Assembly (NCBI GenBank): GCA_033856535.1
Contig: JAWVEV010000014.1
Coordinates: 1-53,357 of the forward strand
Source: JAWVEV01 sp033856535
GTDB taxonomy: Bacteria > Actinomycetota > Thermoleophilia > Miltoncostaeales > Miltoncostaeaceae
Direction of reading: 5' to 3'
Length of the DNA: 53,357 nt
In this document: piece by piece, positions 35,358-44,092 of the stretch
Position numbering within the stretch: position 1 is the first letter of the stretch
Layout of the letters: every line of letters begins with the position of its first letter
Position numbers and translations under genes: made by a program
Notes under the pieces: model-generated
What the model was told of the DNA's origin: nothing
The model's input: the letters and a program-made list of their open reading frames with translations, nothing else
The model's database searches: none

Positions 35358-36353
35358 TCAGCCGGCCGGGACGGCGTCCAGGCGGCGCTGGAGCGCGAGC
35401 AGGGCCTCGATCCGCTCCCGGGTCGAGGGGTGGCTGCGCAGGGGAGCCCACTCCCAGAGCCCGCCGCGATGCGACGGCATGATCAGCAGCGCGCGCACGG
35501 CCGCGGCGCGGCGGATGTCCTCCGTGGGGATCTCCGGCATGGCGTCGTCGATGCGGTTCAGCGCCGAGGCGAGCGTCGCGGGCTCGCCGGTGAGCAGCGC
35601 CGCCTCGCGGTCGGCGACGAGCTCCCGCGCCCGGGACAACGCCGCGGCCGGCGGCAGCGTGAGCGCCGCGACCAGCGCGATGACCGCGCCGGGCACCACG
35701 GCCACCACGCGCAGGACCACCATGCCGATCGTGACCACGGGGCTGAGGACCCAGAGGACGCCGCGGACGACCCGCCAGGCGAGGGGCCGGCGTTCCCCCC
35801 CGTCGTCCTCCGGGATGCCGCTCCACCAGTAGAAGCGGAGCATCAGGGCGGCGAGCGCCGCCATGCTCGAGGCGATGGTCATCACCGCCGCGTCCCGGTG
35901 GGCCAGGTGCGCCAGCTCATGGGCCATCACGGCCTCGACCTCGTCGGGCGGCAGCGCGTCGACCAGGCCGCGGCCGAGGCAGATGACCCCGCTGCCACCC
36001 GGCCGGCGGACCGCGAACGCCAGCGGAGCCGGCGTCTCGGCGATCGCGAGGCGCGGCTTCGGCAGGTCCGCCAGCTGGCAGAGGCGCTCCAGGGTGGTGT
36101 GCAGGGCCGGCTCCCGGTCGCGCCCGACGGCGCGCGCCCCCGCCGCGGCCAGGGCGAGGCGGGCGCCCGCCAGCAGCTGCAGCGCCGCCAGACCGGCGGC
36201 CACGGCGAGCAGCCAGAGCGCCCGCAGGTCGAGGAGCGCCAGCGCGGCCACCACCAGGCCCGAGGCGATCAGGACGCCGGCGAGCGTCAGGACCGACCGC
36301 GCCACGAGGGCCCGGTCCCGGGAGCTCCAGGGTCGAGAGGGCGCGCGCGCCAC
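35358..36353 (-). CDS. M48 family membrane metalloprotease (HtpX-like)
   Basis: 331 residues. Two membrane segments occur near the N-terminus (about residues 17-68). The zinc motif HELAH is at 145-149, with a further pair of hydrophobic segments after it and a third ligand region SRARELVADREAA. The end RSHPSTRERIEAL is typical of M48 proteins. These proteases cleave damaged or misassembled membrane proteins on the cytoplasmic side. Start ATG 36353. It is on the same strand as the flanking flavoenzyme genes, with gaps of 80 to 95 bases, so it may be separately expressed. Confidence 0.88.
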   Translation of the reverse strand: MARAPSRPWSSRDRALVARSVLTLAGVLIASGLVVAALALLDLRALWLLAVAAGLAALQLLAGARLALAAAGARAVGRDREPALHTTLERLCQLADLPKPRLAIAETPAPLAFAVRRPGGSGVICLGRGLVDALPPDEVEAVMAHELAHLAHRDAAVMTIASSMAALAALMLRFYWWSGIPEDDGGERRPLAWRVVRGVLWVLSPVVTIGMVVLRVVAVVPGAVIALVAALTLPPAAALSRARELVADREAALLTGEPATLASALNRIDDAMPEIPTEDIRRAAAVRALLIMPSHRGGLWEWAPLRSHPSTRERIEALLALQRRLDAVPAG

Positions 36354-36433
36354 GCACCCATCCTCGTTCCCCCGGACCCGCCCCGCCTACCTGTGGCGGC
36401 GGTTGGCGTGGTCGGCGCCAACCGCCCCGAGCG

Positions 36434-36997
36434 TCAGGCCCGGCGCCGCCCGGGCCGCGTCGCGTGCGGCCAGGTGACCTCGAGCGCCTCGCCCGGCTCC
36501 AGCGCCGCCCACCGCGCGCCGGCCTCGTGCAGGCGCCCGCGGCAGCGCTCGAGCGCGGCCGCCGTGACCGCCTCGGACCACCAGCGCTTCCCCAGCGCCC
36601 GCCGGATCGCGACCGGGTCGGCGGGCAGGTCGCCGGCGCACGCGTCGCAGACGGCCCTGGTGAGCACCTCGGCCTGCATCACCCGCTCACGCGACGCGAC
36701 GACGGTCTCCCGACCGCGCCGGGTCGCGTGCGGCGGCCGCCGGCCGGCGACCACCCGGGCGCCCCCGAACATGCCGCCGGCCGCCAGGACGCCCCACACG
36801 CCGTCGGTCAGGCCGAACTCGTCCTCCACGATCAGGTGCGCCAGGTCGTGGGGCACCTCGCCGGCGGGGCCGCCGACCCGGTCGTACGAGCCGCCCTCGA
36901 GCTCGACCTCCACACCGTCCCCGCGCAGCATCACCGACCGGTAGCGCCGCGACTCGCCGCGCGTGAACCGGACCGGGAGCCCCCCGCGGGCGGTCAC
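36434..36997 (-). CDS. Hypothetical protein
   Basis: 187 residues, no signal peptide. It begins TARGGLPVRFTRGESRRY and contains GEVPHDLAHLIVEDEFGL (about residues 45-62), an acidic/histidine stretch, followed later by an Arg/Trp-rich C-terminal part (RRALGKRWWSEAV, EVTWPHATRPGRRRA). HDLAHLIVEDE could bind a metal, though it does not fit HExxH. I do not recognise the family. The GTG start at 36997 overlaps the stop of the FAD monooxygenase (GTGA), so the two genes are coupled. Confidence 0.6.
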   Translation of the reverse strand: MTARGGLPVRFTRGESRRYRSVMLRGDGVEVELEGGSYDRVGGPAGEVPHDLAHLIVEDEFGLTDGVWGVLAAGGMFGGARVVAGRRPPHATRRGRETVVASRERVMQAEVLTRAVCDACAGDLPADPVAIRRALGKRWWSEAVTAAALERCRGRLHEAGARWAALEPGEALEVTWPHATRPGRRRA

Positions 36998-38016
36998 CCC
37001 GGCGGCCAGCGCTCCTCGGGCAGGCCCGCCGGCAGCTCGGCGCCGAGCAGCCGCGCCTGGCCCGGGTCCATCGCCTCGTACTGGCGCGCGATCGGGGTGC
37101 GCCACGCCTCGTAGCTGGCGCAGGCCCCATCCGGGTCGCTCCCGCTCATCGCGATCGCCTGGGCCAGCGCGTGCGCGTCGCCGATCCCGATGCCGGCGCT
37201 CGCCCCGGTCTCGGGGCCGAAGAAGTGCGCCGCGTCGCCGATCAGCACCACCCCGGGCGCCCACCAGCGCGGGCACGAGAGCAGCTCCGGCTCGTCGTAC
37301 CTCACCTGGTCGATGCTCGTGAGCCCGCGGATGCCGGCGGCCGCCTCGGGCAGCAGGCGGCTCCACGACTCCACCAGCGCCTCCAGCCCCGGGGCGAGGG
37401 CCGCCTCCTCGCCCACCCGCGCCGTGGTGCGCCAGCCGAAGGTGCCCTCGGGCCAGCTGAGCATCCCGATGTGGCCGCCGTCGGCGAGGTAGGCCATCGC
37501 GAAGGAGCCCGACTCCGGGACCGGGCTCATCCACTCGATCTTGCCCTCGGCCATGGGCGTGAAGCGCGCCTCCAGGCCGGCCATGGCGCGCACCCGCGAG
37601 CGGATTCCGTCGCAGGCCACCACCAGGTCGGCCGCGATCTCGACCGACCCGTCGGGGCCCTCGGCGACCACGCCCGTCACGCGCCCGGCGTCGTCGCGGG
37701 TGAGCGCGGTCACCGAGTGCTCGTGCATCACCGGCACGTCCCGGCCGAGGCCGTTCAGCACCAGCCCCACCTCGACCGCCGTCGCCGCGGAGCCGCCCTC
37801 GGGCGTCGCGCCGATCGCCCGCCCCGCGGCGGCGATCTCGCCCATCAGGCCGAGCTCCTCCATCGCGAGATAGGCCTGGTGGCCGAGCATGAAGCCCCGC
37901 CGGACGTAGATGCCGGCGGGCATCCGCTCGATCACGGTCGGCGCGACGCCGCGCCGGCGCAGGAGCGCGGCCAGCGCGAGGCCCACGATCCCGCCGCCGG
38001 CGACGACGACCCGCAT
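36994..38016 (-). CDS. FAD-dependent monooxygenase (PHBH fold)
   Basis: 340 residues. FAD motif GGGIVGLALAALLRRRG at the start, the DG motif VVACDGIRSRVR (about residues 131-142), and the GD motif VLIGDAAHFFGPETGAS (about residues 284-300). These are the three signatures of group A flavoprotein hydroxylases such as UbiH, PHBH and related enzymes. The substrate is unknown. It starts seven bases downstream of the rng stop, so it may be read through from the cell-shape operon, and its stop overlaps the next gene. Confidence 0.9.
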   Translation of the reverse strand: MRVVVAGGGIVGLALAALLRRRGVAPTVIERMPAGIYVRRGFMLGHQAYLAMEELGLMGEIAAAGRAIGATPEGGSAATAVEVGLVLNGLGRDVPVMHEHSVTALTRDDAGRVTGVVAEGPDGSVEIAADLVVACDGIRSRVRAMAGLEARFTPMAEGKIEWMSPVPESGSFAMAYLADGGHIGMLSWPEGTFGWRTTARVGEEAALAPGLEALVESWSRLLPEAAAGIRGLTSIDQVRYDEPELLSCPRWWAPGVVLIGDAAHFFGPETGASAGIGIGDAHALAQAIAMSGSDPDGACASYEAWRTPIARQYEAMDPGQARLLGAELPAGLPEERWPPG

Positions 38017-38023
38017 CAGCCCC

Positions 38024-39496
38024 TCAGCCCGCCCCGGCGGCCGCTCTGTCGATCAGCCGGATGCGCATCGCCCCCGGCGCCACCGAGCTGTCCCGCTCCA
38101 GCCGCACCTGCTTGCCGGTCTCCTCCTCCAGCTGGCGCACCCGGGCGCCGTCGTCCTCGCCGAGCAGGTCCGCCACCCGCGGGTGGACGGTCACGGCGAA
38201 CTGGTCGCCGCCCCGCCCCGGCAGGGTCTCGCGCAGCTCGCGCTCCAGCTCGATCGCCCGCGTCTCGTCGCTCGGCACCACGCCGACGCCGGCGCAGATC
38301 GGGCAGACCTCGGTCATCACCTCGCGCGGCCCGTCCGAGATGTTCTGGCGCGTCATCTCCACCAGGCCGAGCGGCGAGATGTCGACCACGTAGGTCCGCG
38401 TGCGGTCCTTGGCCAGCTCCGCGTCGAGCGCGGCCTTCACCGCCTTGCGGTTGCGCTCGTCGTCCATGTCGATGAAGTCGATGATCACGATGCCGCCGAT
38501 GTCGCGCAGCCGCAGCTGGCGCACCACCTCGGTGGCCGCCTCGAGGTTGGTCTGGGTGATCGTGTCCTCGAGCCGGCTGCCGCCCTTGCCGACGTTGCGC
38601 CCGCTGTTCACGTCGATGACCGTCATCGCCTCGGTGTCGTCGACCACCAGGTAGCCGCCGCCCGGCAGCGGCGCGCGCCGGTCCATGGTCGAGCGGATCG
38701 CCGACTCCACGCCGAAGGCGCGCATCAGCGGCTGGTCGTCCTCCCAGTGGCGGACGCGCTCGGCCAGCTCCGGCGAGGTGCGCTGCAGGAAGGCCAGGAT
38801 GCGGTCGAACTGGGTGCGGTCGTCGACCAGCACCTCGTCGACGGCAGAGTTGAGCAGGTCCCGGATCACCTTCAGCGAGATGTCGGCCTCGCTGTAGAGC
38901 AGGGTCGGGGCCTTGGCCTGGGCGCCGCGCTCCTTGAGCGCCTCCCACAGGCGCTTGAGGTACGCCAGGTCGCGCGCCACCTCGCGGGCGGACGCGCCGG
39001 CGGCGGCGGTCCGCACGATCAGGCCGCCCTCCTCCAGCGGGAGCGCGCCGACGATCGCCCGGAGGCGCCGCCGCTCGTCGTCGGAGAGGCGCTTGCTCAC
39101 GCCCACCCCGTCGCCGTACGGCACGTAGACCACGAAGCGCCCGGCCAGCGAGAGCTGCATCGTCAGCCGGCAGCCCTTGCTCCCCATCGGGTCCTTGGTC
39201 GCCTGGACCAGGATCTCGTCGCCCTTCTTGAGCAGGTCGGCGATCTGGCGCTTGCGCTTGGGCACGCCCATCGCCACGACCTCGTCCACGTGGAGGAAGC
39301 CGTTCTTGTCGAGGCCGACCTCGACGAAGGCGGCCTCCATCCCGGCCAGGACGTTCTCGACCCGGCCCTTCCAGACATGCCCGACCACCGATCGGTGGCC
39401 ACGGCGCTCGATGTAGACCTCGGCCGCGCGGCCGTCCTCCAGGATCGCCACGCGTGTCTCGGCCCGGTCCACCGAGACCAGGATCTGCTTCTTCAC
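38024..39496 (-). CDS. rng: Ribonuclease E/G
   Basis: Single-strand endoribonuclease for rRNA and mRNA processing. 490 residues, RNase G-like, without the long extensions of actinobacterial RNase E. An S1-type domain near the start (SVVGHVWKGRVENVLAGMEAAFVEVG), metal-ligand aspartates in VIDVNSG and IIDFIDM, and a zinc-link cysteine pair CPICAG. I start at GTG 39496, preceded by GGGAGG; an ATG at 39529, overlapping the upstream stop, is also possible. It follows the DUF697-like gene in the elongasome operon, a common location. Confidence 0.93.
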   Translation of the reverse strand: MKKQILVSVDRAETRVAILEDGRAAEVYIERRGHRSVVGHVWKGRVENVLAGMEAAFVEVGLDKNGFLHVDEVVAMGVPKRKRQIADLLKKGDEILVQATKDPMGSKGCRLTMQLSLAGRFVVYVPYGDGVGVSKRLSDDERRRLRAIVGALPLEEGGLIVRTAAAGASAREVARDLAYLKRLWEALKERGAQAKAPTLLYSEADISLKVIRDLLNSAVDEVLVDDRTQFDRILAFLQRTSPELAERVRHWEDDQPLMRAFGVESAIRSTMDRRAPLPGGGYLVVDDTEAMTVIDVNSGRNVGKGGSRLEDTITQTNLEAATEVVRQLRLRDIGGIVIIDFIDMDDERNRKAVKAALDAELAKDRTRTYVVDISPLGLVEMTRQNISDGPREVMTEVCPICAGVGVVPSDETRAIELERELRETLPGRGGDQFAVTVHPRVADLLGEDDGARVRQLEEETGKQVRLERDSSVAPGAMRIRLIDRAAAGAG

Positions 39497-39525
39497 CGAA
39501 CCTCCCTGCCGGCGCTGCGGCTCGT

Positions 39526-40410
39526 TCATACGCCGAGCCGCTCGAGAACTCCCCCGAAACGCCCGCGCAGCTCGGTCGCGACGCGTTCGGGGACCAGGTC
39601 CTCCCCGCGGGACAGACGCGCGAGCACCGCCTCGCCGAGCGCACGGGTGCCGGCGTAGGCCATGCCTCCGCGCAAAGCGAAGGCCGGCCCGGGCACCCAC
39701 CCGGCGGCCACCCGCGCGAGACTGCGCCAGCCGACGCCGGCCACCGCGACGGCGGCGGCCTCGACGGCGCGCTCGGCCCCGAGCGGACGGTCGTGGAGCA
39801 CGGCGAGCTGTCCCACCAGCCCGACCTGGATCAGCAAGAGGGCCGGTAGGTCGGCCCCAGGAAGGATCTCGACCGCGCCGATCGCGGCCGCGCGGCGCGA
39901 GGCGCGCGCGATGAGGTGCTCGGCCACGTGGGGCCGCAGCTCCGGGTAGCGCGCGCCGGCGGCCAGCGCCTCGTCGCCGAGCGCCCGCAGCACCGCCTCG
40001 AGCGCCCGCTTCGCCCCGGGGCCCTCGAGCGAGGGCGCGTGGGCGACGTGCGACATCTCGAGCGGCTCCACCGCCAGGACCTGCCGCTCGAGCTCGTGCC
40101 GCTCGGCGGTCGTCCCCAGCAGGATGACGAGCGCACCATCTCCGCCGCGGCGCAGGTGATCGGCCAGGTCGCGCGCCGCCGGCACCGGGTCGCGCCCCGG
40201 GGCGGCCGCGTGGACCAGCAGCGAGCCCAGCGGCGCCGGGCGCACCGTCGGGGCGCCGAGCAGGGCGCGGAGCCGGCCGTCGGTGGACGGGTCGGTGGTG
40301 AGGACGGTGATCACCCCGCCGTCCTCGGCGTCCGACTCGGCCTGGCGCACGGTGTCCAGGACGGGCTTTGCCGCCCGCCAGCCGCGCAGCAGGGTTCCGA
40401 CGGCGCCCAA
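39526..40410 (-). CDS. DUF697/YcjF-like protein with degenerate GTPase-like N-terminus
   Basis: 294 residues. The N-terminal half looks like a decayed nucleotide-binding domain: TVLTTDPSTDGRLRALLG and DGALVILLGTTAER sit where a G domain would have its P-loop and G4, but neither motif is present. The second half (from about residue 165) has paired hydrophobic helices (AAIGAVEILPGADLPALLL, WRSLARVAAGWVPGPAFAL) as in DUF697 proteins that associate with membranes. Located between rodA and rng, it may serve cell-envelope assembly; the role is unknown. Its start follows the rodA stop directly. Confidence 0.65.
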   Translation of the reverse strand: MGAVGTLLRGWRAAKPVLDTVRQAESDAEDGGVITVLTTDPSTDGRLRALLGAPTVRPAPLGSLLVHAAAPGRDPVPAARDLADHLRRGGDGALVILLGTTAERHELERQVLAVEPLEMSHVAHAPSLEGPGAKRALEAVLRALGDEALAAGARYPELRPHVAEHLIARASRRAAAIGAVEILPGADLPALLLIQVGLVGQLAVLHDRPLGAERAVEAAAVAVAGVGWRSLARVAAGWVPGPAFALRGGMAYAGTRALGEAVLARLSRGEDLVPERVATELRGRFGGVLERLGV

Positions 40411-41613
40411 CTAGGCCGTGAGATGCGAGCGGCGGCGGTGGATCCCCAGCAGGAGCCCGACGGCGGCGAAGGTGGTGAGGGTATGGCTCCCGCCGTAGCT
40501 CATGAGGGGCAGCGGGATGCCCGTGATCGGCATGAGGCGCACGGTCATCCCGATGTTAACGAACACCTGGAAGGCGAGCACCGCGACGATCGCCCCCGCC
40601 AGGAGCTGGTCCGTCGGCGTCGACGCCTGCGCGGTGACGCGCAGGCCGCGCCAGATGATCAGCGCATAGAGCAGGATCAGCCCCGCGCCGCCCACGAAGC
40701 CGAGCATCTCGGCGGTCACGGCGAAGATGAAGTCGGTGTGGTGCTCGGGCAGGAAGTCGTTCTGGGTCTGGGTGGCGCCGGCCGGGCCCTTGCCGAGCGC
40801 GCCGCCCGAGCCGATCGCCGTGGTGCTCTGGTCGAGCTGGTAGCCCTGGTCGCTGGTGTCGCGCTCCGAGCCGACGAAGGCGGTCAGGCGCTCCCGCTGG
40901 TAGTCGGCGAGCACGTTGATCCCGGCCCCCGGGAGGATCCAAAGCACGGCGGTCGCCAGGATCAGGAGGATCGCCGCGCCGGCCGCCAGGTGGCCCCACG
41001 GGGCCCCCGCCAGGAACAGGACCGCCGCGAGGATGACGCCGTAGACGATGCCGGTGCCGAGGTCGGGCTGGAGCGCGATCACGACCATCGGCACGGCGGT
41101 GACGCCCACCATCGTGAGCGTGAACGCGGTCGGGCTCAGCGTGCCGCGCCGCTCGACCGCGACCCCCACGAGCACCAGAGCGATGCCGATCTTCCCCATC
41201 TCGGAGGGCTGCAGCGAGAAGGGACCGAGGTCCACCCAGCGGGTGGCGCCGCCGGCGGCCCGCCCGAGCACGAACACCACCGCCAGGGCGATCAGCAGGG
41301 TCCAGAAGATCGGCCAGACCCAGCGCGACAGGTTCGCCGTGTCCCAGCTCGCCGCGATCAGCATCACCACGACGCCGAGCGAGATGAACAGGATCTGGCG
41401 GAAGAAGAAGTAGTTCGGGCTCCCGGCCACGTCGTCGCCCGTGGCCTCCTTCAGCACGAAGAGGCTGAGCGCCGTGGTGGCGATCACCGCCGCGAGCAGC
41501 ACCCAGTCGAGGTCGCCGGCCATCGCGCGCAGCCGCTCCCGCGGCGCGAGGCGCGCCGACCGGACCTTGGAGGGGGCGAGGGTGGTCAGTTCGCCTCCGC
41601 CTGCGACCCGCAC
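40411..41613 (-). CDS. rodA: Peptidoglycan glycosyltransferase RodA
   Basis: SEDS-family polymerase of lipid II that works with PBP2 in side-wall growth. About 390-400 residues, ten membrane segments. SEDS motifs: GGATRWVDLGPFSLQPSEMGKIG, QPDLGTGIV with the essential aspartate region, and PITGIPLPLMSYGGSH near the end. The start is unclear: GTG 41613 overlaps mrdA by 28 bases and lacks a ribosome binding site; CTG 41589 overlaps the mrdA stop (CTGA) and has GGAGG four bases upstream; ATG 41523 would remove a basic stretch before helix 1. I give the GTG as the outer limit. Confidence 0.93.
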   Translation of the reverse strand: MRVAGGGELTTLAPSKVRSARLAPRERLRAMAGDLDWVLLAAVIATTALSLFVLKEATGDDVAGSPNYFFFRQILFISLGVVVMLIAASWDTANLSRWVWPIFWTLLIALAVVFVLGRAAGGATRWVDLGPFSLQPSEMGKIGIALVLVGVAVERRGTLSPTAFTLTMVGVTAVPMVVIALQPDLGTGIVYGVILAAVLFLAGAPWGHLAAGAAILLILATAVLWILPGAGINVLADYQRERLTAFVGSERDTSDQGYQLDQSTTAIGSGGALGKGPAGATQTQNDFLPEHHTDFIFAVTAEMLGFVGGAGLILLYALIIWRGLRVTAQASTPTDQLLAGAIVAVLAFQVFVNIGMTVRLMPITGIPLPLMSYGGSHTLTTFAAVGLLLGIHRRRSHLTA

Positions 41614-43523
41614 CGGGCCGGGTCGTACGAGAAGTACGCGGCCATCGTCTCGCAGACCACCGGCGCCGCGGCGCTCGCGCCGGTTCCGGCCCGCTCGATG
41701 ATCACCGCGATCACGATCTCCGGGTTGTCGAAGGGCGCGTAGCCGACGTACCAGGAGTGGTCCTCACCCGTCCCCGCCTCGGCGGTCCCGGTCTTGCCGG
41801 CGACGTCGACCGGGACGTTGCCGAAGACCGAGGTCGAGGTGCCGTCCGGCCCGTGGGCCGCCAGCCAGAGGCCCTGCTGGACCGCCTCGATGTTGGTCGG
41901 ATCGACGTCGAGCCGGCGGCTGGGCCGCCCGGCCGCGAGGTCCTGCAGCTCGCGGCCGCCCGGTCCGAGCACCTTCTTTCCGATGGTCGGGGTCACGATC
42001 GTGCCGCCGTTGGCGATCGCCGCGTAGGCCGTCGCCATCTGGAGCGGGGTCACCTGCAGGTAGCCCTGACCCACGGCGAGCTGGATGTCGAAGCCCGGCT
42101 TGTAGATCCGCCACGCGGGGCCGTAGCCGTTCGCCTCGGAGAAGTTCTCCTTCAGCCAGGCGGGGTCGGGCACGGTGCCGGGGCTCTCGTCCGGGAGGTC
42201 GATGCCGGTCTTCTCGTCGAAGCCGAACTGGCGCGCCATCTCTTTCAGCGGCGAGCGGCCCCTCGTCTCGTAGAGCTTCTTTCCGAGTTGGTAGAAGTAG
42301 GTGTCGCTCGAGACCTCGAGCGCGGTCGGCAGGTCCACCAGCCCGTGGTGCTCGTGCCGGAAGTTGCTGAAGGGCTGTTTGTAGATCGTGACGGTGGAGG
42401 GCGAGTCGATCAGCTGGGTGGGCTGGATGTAGTCGCCCTCGAGCCCCGCCATCGCCGACACGATCTTGAAGGTCGACCCGGCCGGATACAGGCCGGTGGT
42501 CGCCCGGTCGGTGAGGGGGTCCGACTTGGCGTTGTAGTACCGCTCGATCTCCTTGCTGTCGCCCTCGGAGAAGGCCGCCGGCCGGAAGGTGTCGTAGGAG
42601 GCCAGCGCCAGGACCTCGCCGGTCTTCGGGTTCAGCGCGACCCCGGCGCCGCCGGTCGAGTAGAGCGAGCCGTCGACCCGGCGCTGGATGGCCGACTCGA
42701 GTGCCTGCTGCGTCTTCAGGTCGATGCTCAGCATCAGGTCGTTGCCCGGCTGGGGCGAGGTGACCGAGACCGGCCGCTCCCCCACCGGCTGGCCGGTCAC
42801 GTCCACCTCGATCTTCCGCTCGCCCGGCTTGCCGCGCAGCCACTGCTCGTACTCGGCCTCCATGCCCGTCTTGCCGACCCGCTCGTTGCCGAGGTAGCCC
42901 TTCTTGCGGTAGGCGTCGATCTGCTCCGCGAAGATCGGCCCGGTGTACCCGAGAACGTGGGCGGCGAGCCGCCCGTCGCGGTAGTCGCGGATGAAGGTCG
43001 GCTTGAGGCTGACCCCCGGGAAGTCCCACGGGCGCTCGGCGATGTACCGGCGCAGGTTCACCGGCACGTTGGTGTCGAGCACGGTCTCCTGGTACGGGGT
43101 CTTCTCGCCCTCGTCGACCTTCGCGTCGAGGTCCGCGCGCGGCACCTTCAGCTTGGCGGCGAGCTTGTCGAGCACGCCGTCCTTGCGGTCCTCGGGGACG
43201 TCCTGCGGGCGGATGACCAGGTTGTAGGAGGGGCGCGTGCCGACGATGACCGCCCCGTGGCGGTCGAGGATGTTGCCGCGCGGGCCCTCGTCCACCACGG
43301 TCCGCAGGCGGTTGCCCTCGGCCTTGGCGGCGTAGGCCTCGCTCGAGATCACCTGCAGGAACCAGAGGCGCATGATCAGCACCCCGAGGAGCGTCAGGGC
43401 GATGCCGCCGAGGATCGCGATCCGCAGCGCGACCTTGGGCGTGAGCGTCGGCGGCTTGCCGCCGGTCGAGTGCGCCGAGGGCTGCTCGACGCGCGGGCCG
43501 GGCGGCCGCAGGCGCGAGCTCAT
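41586..43523 (-). CDS. mrdA: Penicillin-binding protein 2 (transpeptidase, elongasome)
   Basis: Cross-links peptidoglycan with RodA. 645 residues: one N-terminal membrane anchor (about 30-60), a dimerisation/pedestal region, and the transpeptidase domain with STFK (Ser350), SSD (405-407) and KTGT (577-580). All catalytic motifs intact. The ATG at 43523 overlaps the mreD stop (ATGA). The long pedestal with PTFIRDYRDG is typical of class B PBP2. Confidence 0.95.
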   Translation of the reverse strand: MSSRLRPPGPRVEQPSAHSTGGKPPTLTPKVALRIAILGGIALTLLGVLIMRLWFLQVISSEAYAAKAEGNRLRTVVDEGPRGNILDRHGAVIVGTRPSYNLVIRPQDVPEDRKDGVLDKLAAKLKVPRADLDAKVDEGEKTPYQETVLDTNVPVNLRRYIAERPWDFPGVSLKPTFIRDYRDGRLAAHVLGYTGPIFAEQIDAYRKKGYLGNERVGKTGMEAEYEQWLRGKPGERKIEVDVTGQPVGERPVSVTSPQPGNDLMLSIDLKTQQALESAIQRRVDGSLYSTGGAGVALNPKTGEVLALASYDTFRPAAFSEGDSKEIERYYNAKSDPLTDRATTGLYPAGSTFKIVSAMAGLEGDYIQPTQLIDSPSTVTIYKQPFSNFRHEHHGLVDLPTALEVSSDTYFYQLGKKLYETRGRSPLKEMARQFGFDEKTGIDLPDESPGTVPDPAWLKENFSEANGYGPAWRIYKPGFDIQLAVGQGYLQVTPLQMATAYAAIANGGTIVTPTIGKKVLGPGGRELQDLAAGRPSRRLDVDPTNIEAVQQGLWLAAHGPDGTSTSVFGNVPVDVAGKTGTAEAGTGEDHSWYVGYAPFDNPEIVIAVIIERAGTGASAAAPVVCETMAAYFSYDPARCGSQAEAN

Positions 43524-44092
43524 CCGGCGAACGGCTCCATCACGCGGGCCTGGCCCAGCAGCTTGCGGGCGGCCAGCAGGACCGGCGCGCTGAGGAGCAG
43601 CGTGAGCGCGAGGCCCGGAAGCAGCGCCCTCCCGACGAACTCGGACGCCGGCATCCGGATCCCGAGCAGCAGGTGGAAGATCGCGTAGCCGACCTGCACG
43701 AAGCAGGCGGCCGCCACCGAGAGCATCAGCGGCTGCAGCAGCCGGGCCGACTCGCGCCGGCCGCAGTGGCGCCCGCACCAGGCGCCGACGGCCAGGTAGA
43801 GCAGCGCCATCGCGCCGAGCGTCCCGATCGGGGCGGTCAGCTCGATCAGGAGGCCGGCCGCGAACCCGGTCACCGCGCCGACCATCGTCCCGCGGAGGAT
43901 CGCGACCGCGACGACCATCGGGGCGACCAGGTCGGGGATCCCGTCGGCGATGCGCAGGTACGGCATCACCGACACCTCCAGCAGCACCGTCACCGCCACC
44001 AGCGCGCAGACCGCGCCGACGGTCGTCCAGATCAGCGAGCGCTCCATGCCCGGGGTGGCCGTCGTGGCGCTCGGCGTCGTGAGCTGGCTCAC
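43520..44092 (-). CDS. mreD: Rod shape-determining protein MreD
   Basis: 190 residues with about five membrane segments, beginning after a Thr-rich cytoplasmic N-terminus. MreD is poorly conserved; identification rests on size, topology (LIWTTVGAVCALVAVTVLLEVSV; IPDLVAPMVVAVAILRG; GFAAGLLIELTAP), and position between mreC and mrdA. It links MreC to the other elongasome parts. It overlaps mreC and mrdA by four bases each. Confidence 0.9.
   Translation of the reverse strand: MSQLTTPSATTATPGMERSLIWTTVGAVCALVAVTVLLEVSVMPYLRIADGIPDLVAPMVVAVAILRGTMVGAVTGFAAGLLIELTAPIGTLGAMALLYLAVGAWCGRHCGRRESARLLQPLMLSVAAACFVQVGYAIFHLLLGIRMPASEFVGRALLPGLALTLLLSAPVLLAARKLLGQARVMEPFAG

Noticed and set aside
34128..36944. 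Long plus-strand open frame (938 codons) across the two minus-strand enzyme genes
   Set aside because: Shadow of the acyl-CoA dehydrogenase-type and M48 genes; no domain-like sequence.
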